DNA from: Petunia secreta
Lineage: Eukaryota; Streptophyta; Magnoliopsida; Solanales; Solanaceae
Direction: 5' to 3'
Assembly (NCBI GenBank): GCA_029990175.1
Contig: JARKIP010000038.1
Coordinates: 21,645,501 to 21,709,500, forward strand
DNA length: 64,000 bases
Part shown: positions 45,919-56,917 of the stretch, one piece after another
Position numbering within the stretch: position 1 is the stretch's first letter
Layout: the number at the start of each line of letters is the position of its first letter
Notes under the pieces: model-generated
Told to the model about the DNA's origin: nothing
Databases searched by the model: none
The model's input: only the letters and a program-made list of their open reading frames with translations
Made by a program: the position numbers and the translations under genes

Positions 45919-46506
45919 TCACAATCCACTCACATCACTCCTCAAATCCTCTCCTTTTTCCTCTCTTGGATTGTCACCGGTCACTCCCTCACTTCTCTCT
46001 ATCTTTTCTCTCTCAATTGGAGTGGAGTGACTCACATTTTCATCATGCAATGGCAAAACAAGGAGATTGTTTGCCTCGGGTTCAAGTACAATGAGCGACT
46101 TGCCTTTAGCCACTTCCCTCAACTCCCTCATCCGCTTGTAGTCTCCCCTTAATTGCCTTGGAGTCAAAGCTTTAAGCACATACTTCCTCCCATCATTCTT
46201 AAACGTATATGAATTGGTCCGGCCATCGTGCACCACACATCTATCATGTTGCCATGGTCTCCCAAATAAGAGATGGCATGCTTGCATCGGGACAACATCA
46301 AACAAGATTTTGTCTTTATAGCTTCCCATTCCAAACTCAATCAATGCTTGCTCCACCACCTTCAACTCCCCACACTCACTTAGATATTGTAATCGATATG
46401 AGTTGGGATGTTTCAAGGTGGGTAACTTCAATTGGGAAATCAATGTTTGGCTCACTATGTTGGCACAACTTCCCGAGTCAATAATCATGGAGCAAACTAC
46501 ACCCAT
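45919..46506 (-). CDS. Retropepsin-like aspartic protease of the nested element
   Basis: 195 codons with the active-site MIIDSGSCANIVS near residue 7 and the flap/closing motif HLLFGRPWQHDR near residue 82, followed by RKYVLKALTPRQ. This is the gypsy protease type seen in chromovirus-like plant elements. It would cleave gag. The frame is open but is probably part of a longer gag-protease frame broken near 46507-46537. Confidence 0.75.
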   Translation of the reverse strand: MGVVCSMIIDSGSCANIVSQTLISQLKLPTLKHPNSYRLQYLSECGELKVVEQALIEFGMGSYKDKILFDVVPMQACHLLFGRPWQHDRCVVHDGRTNSYTFKNDGRKYVLKALTPRQLRGDYKRMRELREVAKGKSLIVLEPEANNLLVLPLHDENVSHSTPIEREKIERSEGVTGDNPREEKGEDLRSDVSGL

Positions 46507-46536
46507 AACTCGGCATCTAGAATGAAAGAGGTTCTC

Positions 46537-46988
46537 TCATTGATCATTCTCACTATCCTCCACAAATACGGCACCTAAGCTCCTCCTCACAACTAGGGAA
46601 ACATGAGGATTATCCTCTTCAACCATATCCTCCTCCACATCATCCATTGGTAGGACATTTCGGATGGGTCTTGGAAGTGGAGTATTCCTTTGGGGATTGC
46701 CCACTTGTTGGGGATTGCCCACTTGTTGGGGATTGCCCAACACTTGTTCATTTCCTTCATGGTCTTCCTTTACCCGTTGTTGACTTGGAAACTCAACAAC
46801 TTGTTCCGGGGCAAAGGTTGAACCACTTGTACCTCCTCCGGCTTCAACTCGGACACTCAGGGTCCCTCTCCCAACTTGGGCAATTGAGGCCATTCTTTCA
46901 AGAGTTCCAATCCTTTGGCTCATACTATCCAATTTTGCTAAGATAGTAGCCAAAGTACTTCATGAACCCATCACCTTCATTAGCCATC
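46537..46988 (-). pseudogene. gag N-terminal remnant of the nested element
   Basis: The ATG at 46988 opens MANEGDGFMK and shifts frame within ~30 nt into a 138-codon frame. That frame contains a helical LAKLDSMSQRIGTLERM and a 21-bp tandem coding repeat (NPQQVG x2-3, about 46690-46745). The zinc knuckle is missing, so most of gag has been lost. Confidence 0.55.
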
Positions 46989-46999
46989 GTACCTACAAA

Positions 47000-48001
47000 A
47001 TCAACAAACGTTAGTAAAACACCTCACACACACCCTCACGTGTATAATACTCGGGTCACTCGTTTAGTGGTGGTGGATATTTCACTCAAGTTTGAGTCTA
47101 AAAGCTTCAAGTAGTTGACCAACGAACCACAACTCAATCACTCAACTTCTCAAGTCCAATGCTCTCCGGGGTGAGTGGAGTTAATGGGACTCGATTGGAA
47201 CGATAAGCACTTTAAGTGAGGACTTGAGTCAAATGGCACTACGGGTCTTCTTTGAATTCTAGTCCCCTTTCTAAGGCACGATGATCCTAATAGCTCGAAG
47301 TAATTAGTACTAATCAAGTAGGATTTTACTCTAATAGTACTAATTAGAAGCAATGCAAACAACAAAACAAGAGAAACTAGAAGAAACTACCCAATTCCCA
47401 ACCTTCAGGAAGTAGGCGCTCCGCCTCAGCAGAGTACCAGTGGGAGGCGCTCCGCCTCAACAATTTCCAGAGAGCTAACAAAATTGAGGCGCTCCGCCTC
47501 CTGCAACTTTCAGCACAGTTCAACAACGTGTTTTTCAACCTTAACACCCAAAAATCCAACAAATCACACGTTGTTTTAGCAATCAAAAGGTAGCCAAATG
47601 TTGTTTCAACCACAAAGATCAAACCCCAATCACTTTTATCAAACCCCAATCAAAATCCAACAATCTACCATGTTCATCATGTTCATAGCTAGGGTTTCAA
47701 AATTTTCAAATTTTTTCAAGGGTTTCAAATCTCAAATCATGAAATACAACTCCAAATCATGTGTGTTGGGTACCAAAATAACGAGTTTCCAATAAGGAAC
47801 AAACCCCAATAACAATCACAACACGAATCAATCAAACGATCAAAATAGACCAAATTTTTTTGGTGTTTTCAATTTTTTTTCATTTTTTTGTAATTTTCTC
47901 CTTTCAAATAATAAGAAAACTAAAGATAGAATCGACCTAGGCACGAAGAATCAAGGGTCGGGGGTTTGTAGAAACAAAACCCAAGCCTTGCTATACCAAG
48001 A
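47000..48001 (-). other. 5' leader of the nested element
   Basis: Primer-site-like sequence at its right end (47979-48000), three GC palindromes at 47414, 47445 and 47487, and T-rich runs near 47860. No gene. Confidence 0.55.
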
Positions 48002-48707
48002 TGATAAGGGGTAAAACCCAAACGCGGAAATAAAGATAAAGAGCGAGACACTACTCGAACTCCCTACAAAGTAACCACAGAAAACTTGTTCCGTGATACC
48101 CTCGTATCGGCATCAAGGAGGACCTACACTATGCAACTACCCTCGAGACGATAACGGACTCGCAAGTAGAATGATCAGGGGGTTTGGGGTCAACTAGAAT
48201 CCACTAGTAAACTCAAACCGTCTCAAAGGGTTTTCATTCAAAGAGAATCTACTCTTGAACATTATTCATTCAATCATTCATCATAATGGCTAACTGAGGA
48301 AAATATAAAGCTAATGAAGTATTTATAGGCCTTTCCTAGACATTAATGAAAGACCTAAAGTACCCTTAAGTAGGTTCTAAAGTCATAAGCCTCGTAGAGG
48401 CATAATGGGAATTACATAGCAACTTAAGTCAAATTCCCGTCAAATAATAACAGGGGTAGGCGCTCCGCCTCCACACCCTTAGGCGCTCCGCCTCCTTGGT
48501 CCGCCTCCTTCAGTCCAGAGAGCATGCAGTCACTAGGCGGTCCGCCTCCATTCCTAGGCGGTCTGCCTCTTCGTGAAGCTTCTTGAAACACCTCGAAATG
48601 TGTCTCGGATGCTCTTGTTTCCATAGCGTCCCAATGCATGACCTTGAAGTGCTCTTCCTTGGCCTTGGATGGTGTTTTTGGATGGTTGCTCGAATTGCCA
48701 CGTATCA
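48002..48707 (-). repeat. 5' LTR of the nested element
   Basis: 706 bp, TGATAAGG...ACGTATCA, near-identical to the left LTR. It carries palindromes at 48458, 48481, 48535 and 48556. Confidence 0.92.
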
Positions 48708-49130
48708 CCTTCGTACTAAAGATTTGCTTCCAGAGTGGTTGCCACACTCGCCTTCGTGAACTTCACTCATCACATAGTTTATCTGCACGGGCCCATGCAC
48801 TTTGCTAAAGGACCGCTGTACATTCGCCTATAGAGCTCGTTGTCCATAACGCAATATCAGGCCGCTTTAGCTTTGAGCGTCTGGGCAGCTTTTTTATCTT
48901 CAGGAAGGGTACCCGCCTGCAAGTAAGAAAAAATTTTTCTTATCCACTCCCAAGTTGTATTGACAGTGCTTACCTTCTTCGGAGTCCGGTCGAGAGATTA
49001 ATCGAACAGATGTATGATTGATTAGTTGAGGCTATTTTCAGTTTCATCCACTGAACCAAGATAGGCTAAGGCATCGGCCTCAATGTTTTCTTCCCTTGGG
49101 ATTTTCATTAATTTCCATTCCTAGAAAAAA
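48708..49130 (-). pseudogene. Tat integrase zinc-binding (H2C2) region
   Basis: The minus strand reads LYRRMYSGPLAKCMGP and then SEVHEGECGNHSG, the His-rich first half of the integrase finger. It ends at the nested insertion and continues at 43602. Confidence 0.75.
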
Positions 49131-49205
49131 GTAAGAGGCTTTGTACCTTTGCCAACAATTGTTGCATCCTTATGTCTTAGGCGTTGAAATCCCCTTGGAC
49201 TTGGT

Positions 49206-49451
49206 TCACCACCAGTTAAGAGTCGCTTTTGATTCAAGCTGTTCAATTTTCAATTCTTTGGCTATTTCAAGACCTGCAGTAAGGGCCTCATATTCGGCTT
49301 CGTTATTAGTGGAAGCATGCAATTTAATTGAGTACCTTAGTTTTTCGTCCGTTGGTGCTATGGGCAAAACACGTAGACCAGCCCCCTTCACAGTTGAAGC
49401 ACCGTCAGTATAGAGTGTCCACACTCTAGGGTCCGGTTCTTTCATCATCAT
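49206..49451 (-). pseudogene. Second (archaeal-type) RNase H of the Tat element
   Basis: WTLYTDGAS with the catalytic Asp, then NNEAEYEALTAGLEIAKEL with the catalytic Glu. This extra RNase H between polymerase and integrase is the hallmark of Tat/Ogre lineages. Confidence 0.8.
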
Positions 49452-50640
49452 CTTTCTTTGCCTCTGGGAGAATACTTGCGCTAAAATCTGCTACAGAATC
49501 ATCTAATATTTGTGATTTGATGGCGGTGCGAGGCTGGTAAGTAATGTCATATTTGCTCAGCTCGACCGTCCATTTCATTAATCTTTCAGATAAATTCGAT
49601 AGATGTAAATACTTCGCAAAGGGAAAGTAGTAACGACAGAAACAGCATGACATTGAAAGTATGATCTCATATTTCGTGCAGTTATAACAAGTGCTAGTGC
49701 TAATTTCTTTAAGTGTGAGTATCTTGTTTCTGCATCAAGTAGAGTTTTACTAGCATAATAGATAGGAAAATGTTTACCTCCGTCCTCTCGGACGAGGACC
49801 ACACTTACAACCACTTCTGAAACAGCAAGGTAGACAAGAAACACCTCCGTATCCACTGGTTTTGAAAGCATCAGAGGGTTTGACAAGGTATTTCTTCAAC
49901 TACTTTAGGGCCTGTTTGCATTCCGGCGTCTACTCAAAGCTTGTATTTTTCTTCAAAATGGAGAAGAACTTGTGGCACCGTTCGGATGACCTTGAGGCGA
50001 ACCTGCTGAGATAGGCTACTCGACCGGTCAACCATCAGACTTCCTTCACTGTTGTAAGCACGTCGGGATGTCATCAATTGCTTTGATCTTGTCTGGATTT
50101 GCTTCAATTCTTCTTTGCGACACGATGAATCCCAAGAACTTTCCGAATCCGACTCCGACCGCACACTTCTTCGAGTCCAACCTAATATTGAATCGCCTAA
50201 GTACTGCAAAAGCTTCTTTCAAATGATCTAATGATCCCTCGCTTTCAAAGACTTCACCAACATATCATCAATATATACTTCCATTGTTTTTCCGATTTGA
50301 ACATTCTTGTGACAACCCGTTGATAGGTAGCCTCGGCATTTTTGAACCGAAAGAATGACTGTATAACAATAAGTCCCATTGTCCGTTATAAAGATGTCTT
50401 CTCTTGATCCTTTGGTTCCATCAATATCTTATTATACTTCGAGTATGTATCTAAAAAGCTCAACAGTTCATGTCCCACTGTCGAATCGATCAACCGATCG
50501 ATCTGAGGAAGCACAAACAAATATTTTGGGTAGGCTTTGTTTAGGTCGGTGTAGTCCACACACACCTTCAATTTTTCATTTTTCTTTGGGACTACGACCG
50601 TGTTAGCTAACTATTCTGGATACTTCACATCTCTAATGAA
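49426..50640 (-). pseudogene. Tat reverse transcriptase and first RNase H
   Basis: RT pieces are CVDYTDLNKAYPK (50571 onward), SFLDTYSKYN and YIDDMLVKS (about 50262-50290). After several frame changes, RNase H follows as LLVYLAVSEVVVSVVLVRED and KTLLDAETRYSHL (49886-49600), then LMKWTVELSKYDI (49580-49530). The order is right for gypsy. At least three frameshifts. Confidence 0.8.
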
Positions 50641-51141
50641 TCTATTCTTCAGCAACTTACTAACTTCATCATCGATCACTTTTTTTTCTAGATCCCCCGT
50701 TCGGTCGTTTCTTCTACTTCACCGGTCGATGTGTCAAATCGACCTCTAACTTATGAGTAGAAAATTTTGGGTCTATCCCCATCATGTCCGCATGGGGACC
50801 AAGCAAAACAATCAGAAATATCTCTAAGGAAAGAGATGATTTTTGTTATTGTTTCGGACGCTAACTCGGCCCCTACATACACTTTACGGTTAGGTTCATC
50901 TTCGAACAGAACTGCTTCCTCCAAATCTTCTATAGTCGAATCCTTAGCCTTTTGCTTATTGGGTTCTCTAATTCAAGATGGAATCTTGGTGAAATATTTG
51001 TCCGTAGGACTGGGTTCTTTCTTGCTCCAATCAGCCTAGGATTCAGGTTGCTGTAATTGCTATTGTTAGGCGTCCGAGCCAAAGCTGCTCTTTACTACTA
51101 CTGAATAACACTCACGAGCGTTCTACTGCTCTCCTCTAACT

Positions 51142-52756
51142 TCATGTACCCCCCCCCCCCCACGGAGTTGGAAACTTAACAACTTGATGTAAAGTAAATG
51201 GTGCTGCTCCCATCACATGGATCCATGGTCGTCCCAAAATGACATTGTAGAATATTTCTCCAACCATCACCATAAAAACGGTCTCATTCTCAATACCTTC
51301 TGCGTACGTTTTTATCACAATCTCTCCCAAAGTTGTATTACTTGAATTGTTGAATCTCGACATCACAGTAGACTTCGGTATGATCTTATCGGTCAATTGC
51401 ATCTGTTCTACCACCCTAGATTGGATGATATTAACCGAGCTGCACGAATCTATCAAAACTCTCTTTACGTCTGCATCGTCATATCTCATCGTTACTATTA
51501 ATGCATCGTGATGAAGATGTATCCTCTTATCGAAATCAAAATCCCCAAACATGATGTCATTGTTCATACTTTCTTGTGCCCGTTTATCTCGTGTGAATGA
51601 AGCTTTAGAAATTTTTTTGGTCGTATACGTTACTCCGTGGACCTCAGCCCCTCCCGAAATGACATTCACCGATTTCCTTGGAGCCAAGGGCTTTGGAGGT
51701 TGGGGTCCACCTCTATTATTAGCAAAATTTTCCTTTCCTCTTTCAGTTAGATATTCTGTCAACTCGCCTTTTTCAAGAAAATGCGCCACCTCGTAACTAA
51801 ATGTTTTGCAATCTTCGGTGGTGTGTCCATGATCGTAATGGAATGCACACCACAAATTTTTGCCTCTGTTGTTCGGACTGGTTTTAGTTCATCCGGGAAA
51901 CATTACCACCTTCTCGCCCTTCTCTCTCAGTGCATTTATCAACATAGCCGTCGAAATCCAAAAATTGTACTCCAAAATCTTAGGAGGCAATGGGTCCTTT
52001 GAGGCTAAAGTTGGACTCGACGGCTCCTTTTTCGGCTGACTTCTCGATTTGTTGGCTTCGTGTCCATTTCTGCTTTGATGAGGGAAACTGTAAGGCTCAA
52101 ATCGTTGACCCCTGGAGTTTTGCCTATCATTCTCTATCCTCCTCGAAGGAGTCTTCTGATCATAGCTACTGTTATAGAAAGCTAACTGCAATTCTTCCTC
52201 CTCTGCTCTGATCTTCGGGTGCACTCGCGATGGAGATCATCCCAAGTGGTTGGGGTGATCTCTCTCAATCTCTTTCTCAACTTCTTCATGTCTCTGATGC
52301 GTGCATATCAAAATTGTTTATAAATGCCAAACAAGTCCATCTCTCCTCGACCTGAGGGATGGACATCTTCTCTTGATTAAGCCGCTTCATAAATTCTTCG
52401 CTTCTTTTATTCGGTCGCTGCTTGATATTAAATATATCTTCCACTTTCATTTCCACTTTCTTAGCTCCCGTATGCGCCCTGATGAATTTTATTGCCATCT
52501 CATCGAAGCTTGTAATCTTGTTTTCGGGCAACTGCATATACCACTTCAAAGCTCCACCCTTAAGCGTCTCACAAAATTTCTTAAGACTCATCGAATTTTT
52601 CTCTTCAGCTGTTAGATCATTCGCCTGTACTGCTATTGCGAACAAATCCACGTGATCCCTTAGATCAGTGGTTCATAAAGTAAGTTCTCCGATAACTTAA
52701 ATTTCTTAGGAATCGGCAATAGAGCAACGCTCGCTAAAAACATTGGCCTGTACAGC
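51142..52756 (-). pseudogene. Tat gag and protease
   Basis: Pieces 52651-52286 (gag capsid: LKWYMQLPENKITSFDEM and KQRPNKRSEEFMKR), 52224-51889 and 51855-51142. The last has CAFHYDHGHTTEDC (knuckle), LTERGKENF and the protease VKRVLIDSCSSVNII to VILGRPWIH. The protease motif has DSC in place of DSG/DGS. The frame is broken between pieces, and the N-terminus is truncated at the LTR junction at 52757. Confidence 0.8.
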
Positions 52757-55321
52757 TGTCACGACCCAATTTCCAAGGGCTCGTGATGGCACCTAAACAA
52801 CATTTGCCTAGGCGAACCAATGAAACAAGATGCAGAAAAGAACAATAATGTGAAAAGATCATAAATGGATATATAAATATAAAAGGGTGAAGTCCAAAAG
52901 AATATATCCACAAAAGAATTGGAGCATTCTAAGAGTGACTCAATAAAGTATGAATATACATCAAAGAAATCTGAGTCCTATCTCTAAGTGACTCCGGCGG
53001 TATGCCACCACGGTCTGTGTGGTCGGCTCACCTCAATCAAAAGTCTCAGAAGCCTCGGGAACCGCTAACGTCCGGGCTGCTGACTGGATGAAGGACCTGC
53101 GCACGTAGCAGAGTAAGTTATGAGCCGAAGCCCAGTAAGATCACCGACAGGCCCGCTAAGGTACCCTTGCGGGACAAGTCGCTACATGCATCATAAGCAA
53201 CAACATACTATAGTAATCATACAATAAAGTAGTGAAATCACAAATAGATGTAACACATTCCATACACACAAGTAGTAACCAGAAGTCTCAAGGATTAAGC
53301 CCATCCAACGTAAGGCATAGGTCAACTCAGCGGCGGTTTGGAGGTCCAATCTCTACTCCCGTGCCGACTAACCTAGACCTACGATGGACTAGCAACACCA
53401 CTACTAAGTATCAACCATATACCGTGACCCGAAGTCACTATCACAATCATGAATAAGTAGACCAACGACCCGTAGTCGTTGGCTCATCTCAAATCTGTCT
53501 ACGATCGCACCACACCCCCTGTCAAGTGCGTCGTATCTCAATAAATCAAGTGACCACACCACACCCCCTGTCAAGTGTGTCACATCTCAAAGATCAAGTG
53601 TCCACACCACACCCCCTGTCAAGTGTGACACATCTCATAGTATAGGCGACACCACACCCCCTGTCAAGTGTCCCTCTAACAGTATTAATATCCACGATAT
53701 TAATAACAATAACAGAAATAATAACAGAAATATTAATAACGATAATATTTCACAGTCACCGTAACCCAGGTTGGTTATGCTAGCTGAACGTAAGGCGAAG
53801 GTTAACCCGACCACAGTTTGGGGGTACAATCCCTACTCCCATGCCGTCCAACCCAAGGTTACGTATAGACAGCACTACCCAACCCGGCACGTGAACAAAT
53901 CAAGTACCAATATCATACAAAAGCCGGCAAAATCCTCGGCAAGACATTTATCGTGACATGCCGGCAACATCCTCGGCCATGTCCCAAGTTCTTGCTATCT
54001 AAGCATGGCGTAGCAAGCGTTACTACGATATAAATTTAAGCTACCTCGACGTAGCGTTTAGACCGGCACATACCTCGGTCGAGTCACAATCTCGCTATTT
54101 ATAACAAACAATAATAGCAAGTAATTCACATCATTAATCCTAACTATTGTTAGGTATATATATGCGTACATGAAGCATATTAGCATAAGGGAAGAGTCAC
54201 AAGCACAATAGAGGTCAAGTCTCACTTACCTCGAAATTCGGGCTCAAATGCCGGGAAGAATCTCCTTTCCCGCACGCCTTGTCCGCGAAGGACTCTCCAC
54301 TAGGTCTATTAAGACAAGATATAGCACATATGAGTGCTCAATTATAGCTATTTAAGCCTATAGGCATCCTAGGGTAAAAATTACCAAAATGCCCCCGGGT
54401 AGGGCCGAGCCCTAAACTTACAAAATGTACTTTTCCGGACTTCCCACGCTCCCGTGAGTCCAAAAGTACACTTAGATTCCACATGCGAGCCTTGCTCGAT
54501 GTCTTTCCCCAATTCTTAAGAATCTAGGGTTCTAACCCATTTCCAAGAATCAACCCTTTGATTCTTGAGTTACTCAACATAAAGATGGATTGAAAGGGCT
54601 TACCTTAAGTGTAAGTATGATTGGGTCTTCAAGAAATACCCAAAAATCGCCTCAAGAGCTCACCAAATGATTTTTATAAGTTATGAACCGAAATGGCCCG
54701 AAATGGCCTTTTATAGCAGTTTTTGCCTCTGTGACAGCTTCTTTTGAAAAAATCATAACTTTTGATAGGAATGTCAAAATGACCTGAAACCAGTTCCATT
54801 AGAACCAAAACTCAAAGGGCTACAACTTTCATGTTTTGAGTGTTTCCTAATTCCTTACGGATTGGCCGGAAAATTAGCTTTTATCCGGCTGTTTGCGCCA
54901 AAACAGAACAGAAAAGTCGCACCAGATTTTCTACTGTTTTATGGGCAAAACGGGACCCTACGAAGCTCGGAATGATCCCAAATTTTGCACACAAGCCATA
55001 AAATACTTGGGTGACATGCTCGTCAATACGGAACTCAATTCGGACCTCCAGAACTCAAAAAGTGGGTCCCACGGCAAAGGTTCAATTTTCGACTTTCGCC
55101 AAAATAGCGAAATTTAACCAAACGACCTCGGAATCCAATTCCGAAAGTTGCTACAAGTCACAAATGACTATACGAACCTAACGGAACTTTCGGATCTCTC
55201 ATCGGAGCTCATTTGCTCAAATCGAGCTCGGAAACCTCTTTTAACTCTTTTAAACTTCCGAAACGGGGACTTTATCAAAAGTCCTATCAAACGAGGTCCG
55301 TTTTCAATTTTGACTGTAACA
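52757..55321. repeat. Probable gypsy LTR (solo or truncated), TGTCACGACCC family
   Basis: It starts TGTCACGACCCAATTTCC, a common Solanaceae gypsy LTR terminus, and a plausible end is GACTGTAACA at 55321. Internal repeats include a ~48-bp x4 array (CACACCCCCTGTCAAGTG at 53511, 53560, 53608 and 53653) and a ~78-bp direct duplication (53308-53385 and 53789-53864; TCCAATCTCTACTCC / ACAATCCCTACTCC). No coding. The right end is uncertain and no target duplication was found. Confidence 0.5.
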
Positions 55322-56917
55322 TTGGATTTGGTTAGGCTATGAAGAAAAGAGTTCAGCATAAAAGCTCAAAAATATCTCCTGAGACGACTAGAATGAGCAT
55401 TACAAGATTTGAAATCACCGCTTTTGAAAAATAAACCAAACTTTTCCCCAATTTAGGCAAATTGGGGTTCCCCCTTTTTTTTTTTTTTTGGTTTGAAGAT
55501 CGGTATGAAAGCATCTCATGAAACGACTTGGTAAAATATTACAACCCTTGGAATCATTTCTTTTAAAATAAAAACCAACTGAGGACCTAATTTATTGAAA
55601 AATCGAGGAATTATATTTTTTTTTTTAATTTTCTGATATGCAAACATAGGGGATATTGAGACTTTCCCCCGAGATAACACAAAGAAAGCAAAAGGAATTG
55701 ACTTTCTCCTTTTCTTTTAGAAATAAAACTTCTGCCCCAGTTTAGGATAAACTGGGCGCTTTGAATTTCTTCCTCGATTTCGAGACTGATATCTCATGAA
55801 ACATATGAATAGATGGTACAAAAACATAGAAGTTTGTTTTTATTTTATTTTATTCTCTTTAAAATAAAATAAAAACAAACTTCTGCCCCAGTTTAGCATA
55901 CATTGGGGATTTGAATTTCTTTTGACATTGGCCGCAAACTTGGAGGCAAGATTTTGCGTCAATATGAGACAGGGGAAAAATGAACTTTCCACTGTTATGA
56001 CCGCACCCGAATGGTTGCCTACGTATCCTTTTGAGAGGAATCAGGTCAGACGTAGCTCTACCACTGAGGTAGATTTTTGTTGTTTTTTGTTTCCTATTTT
56101 CTCTCTTTTTTTTTCATTTTTTTCCTTTTTTTTTTCTTTAATCACATCAAATTGATTCCAAGGGAGGGTAGGCCAAAGAAAAACCAAAACAAGGCTAAAA
56201 AGGACTGACAAAAGGATATAGTGCTCGAGTAGAAGAAACGAAAGCCGTTCGTCATCCCGACCCGAGAATGCCTCACACAAATAATGGTTCAATCAATTGA
56301 CCTGGATTGATCCACACGTGTCCTCGACCTCTACTTCGACGATGGTTCTCAAAACTGGTATTTTAAATTCGGTCGAAGCGACCGTGCACGATTTTGAACT
56401 TCTCACCGATCTCCCTTATCAGATGACAATTGATTCATTTCCAACTTATTTCGCTCCCTCTTTTGTCTCTCGTTACTACTCAGATAGCTCACAATGTCAG
56501 ACCACGTGTTTAGATCAAGACGTAAATTCCGCACGCATGTCGTGATATTAAGGCCGACAAAACATAAGACAGAATACTAAGAAAACAAAACCGAGAAAGA
56601 AAATAAGAGAAATAATGTCGAGACGAGAGAAAGATCTCGCTTTTCATTGAATTAAAGATAGAAGGGTTTGAACATCAAAATAAACAAAATAATGCACTTG
56701 GGTTACAACCCTTAAATAACCAAGTACACAGAAAGATTAGCAAAACAAGCTACAACATTTCACAGTCACTCAATTGCAAGTCAGGGCCAGTTCCCTGCTT
56801 TTCATGCATTCTTGAGCCCTTCACAAGGACGCACCATACTGATACCCAAGAAATTCCCTGAATCTGGCAAAATCTTCTGCTTTTCTTCACTTTCTCCAAC
56901 CCTTATCGGGGTAGACT
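55322..56917. other. Repeat-rich non-coding region with hairpin modules
   Basis: Three related modules carry CCCCAATTT/AAATTGGGG-type hairpins at 55446-55467, about 55736-55757 and 55886-55905, with GATATCTCATGAAAC-like words between. A perfect 24-bp stem lies at 55829-55883. Near 55998-56060 is a GCCTACGTATCC...GGAATCAGGTC motif that I associate with 3' regions of Tat/Ogre elements. 56550-56917 is probably the 3' untranslated region of the Ogre-like gag to its right. Confidence 0.45.

Larger units (their letters stand above)
43603..48707 (-). mobile_element. Nested non-autonomous gag-protease LTR element
   Basis: LTRs at 43603-44326 and 48002-48707 run TGATAAGG...ATCA. The flanks ccatc (43598-43602) and ccttc (48708-48712) form a 5-bp target duplication with one mismatch. 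On the minus strand the leader starts with TTGGTATAGCAAGGCTTGGG, a degenerate Met-tRNA primer site. Gag and a retropepsin follow, then an unidentified ORF, a polypurine tract AGAAGGGGAGGA (about 44327-44338) and the 3' LTR. No RT or integrase. It is inserted in the integrase of the Tat element. Confidence 0.88.
37249..52756 (-). mobile_element. Degenerate Tat-lineage Ty3/gypsy element, split by another LTR element
   Basis: On the minus strand from right to left come gag, protease, RT, RNase H, a second archaeal-type RNase H, integrase (interrupted at 43603-48707), an antisense accessory ORF and a probable 3' LTR. The order RT-RNase H-integrase marks Ty3/gypsy, and the extra RNase H (WTLYTDGAS...NNEAEYEA) marks the Tat branch. 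The 5' LTR and gag start are missing, cut off at 52757 by a different LTR. Many stops and frameshifts. Confidence 0.8.

Noticed and set aside
44202..46484. Several plus-strand frames over 60 codons
   Set aside because: They are antisense shadows of the nested element's LTR, unknown ORF and protease.
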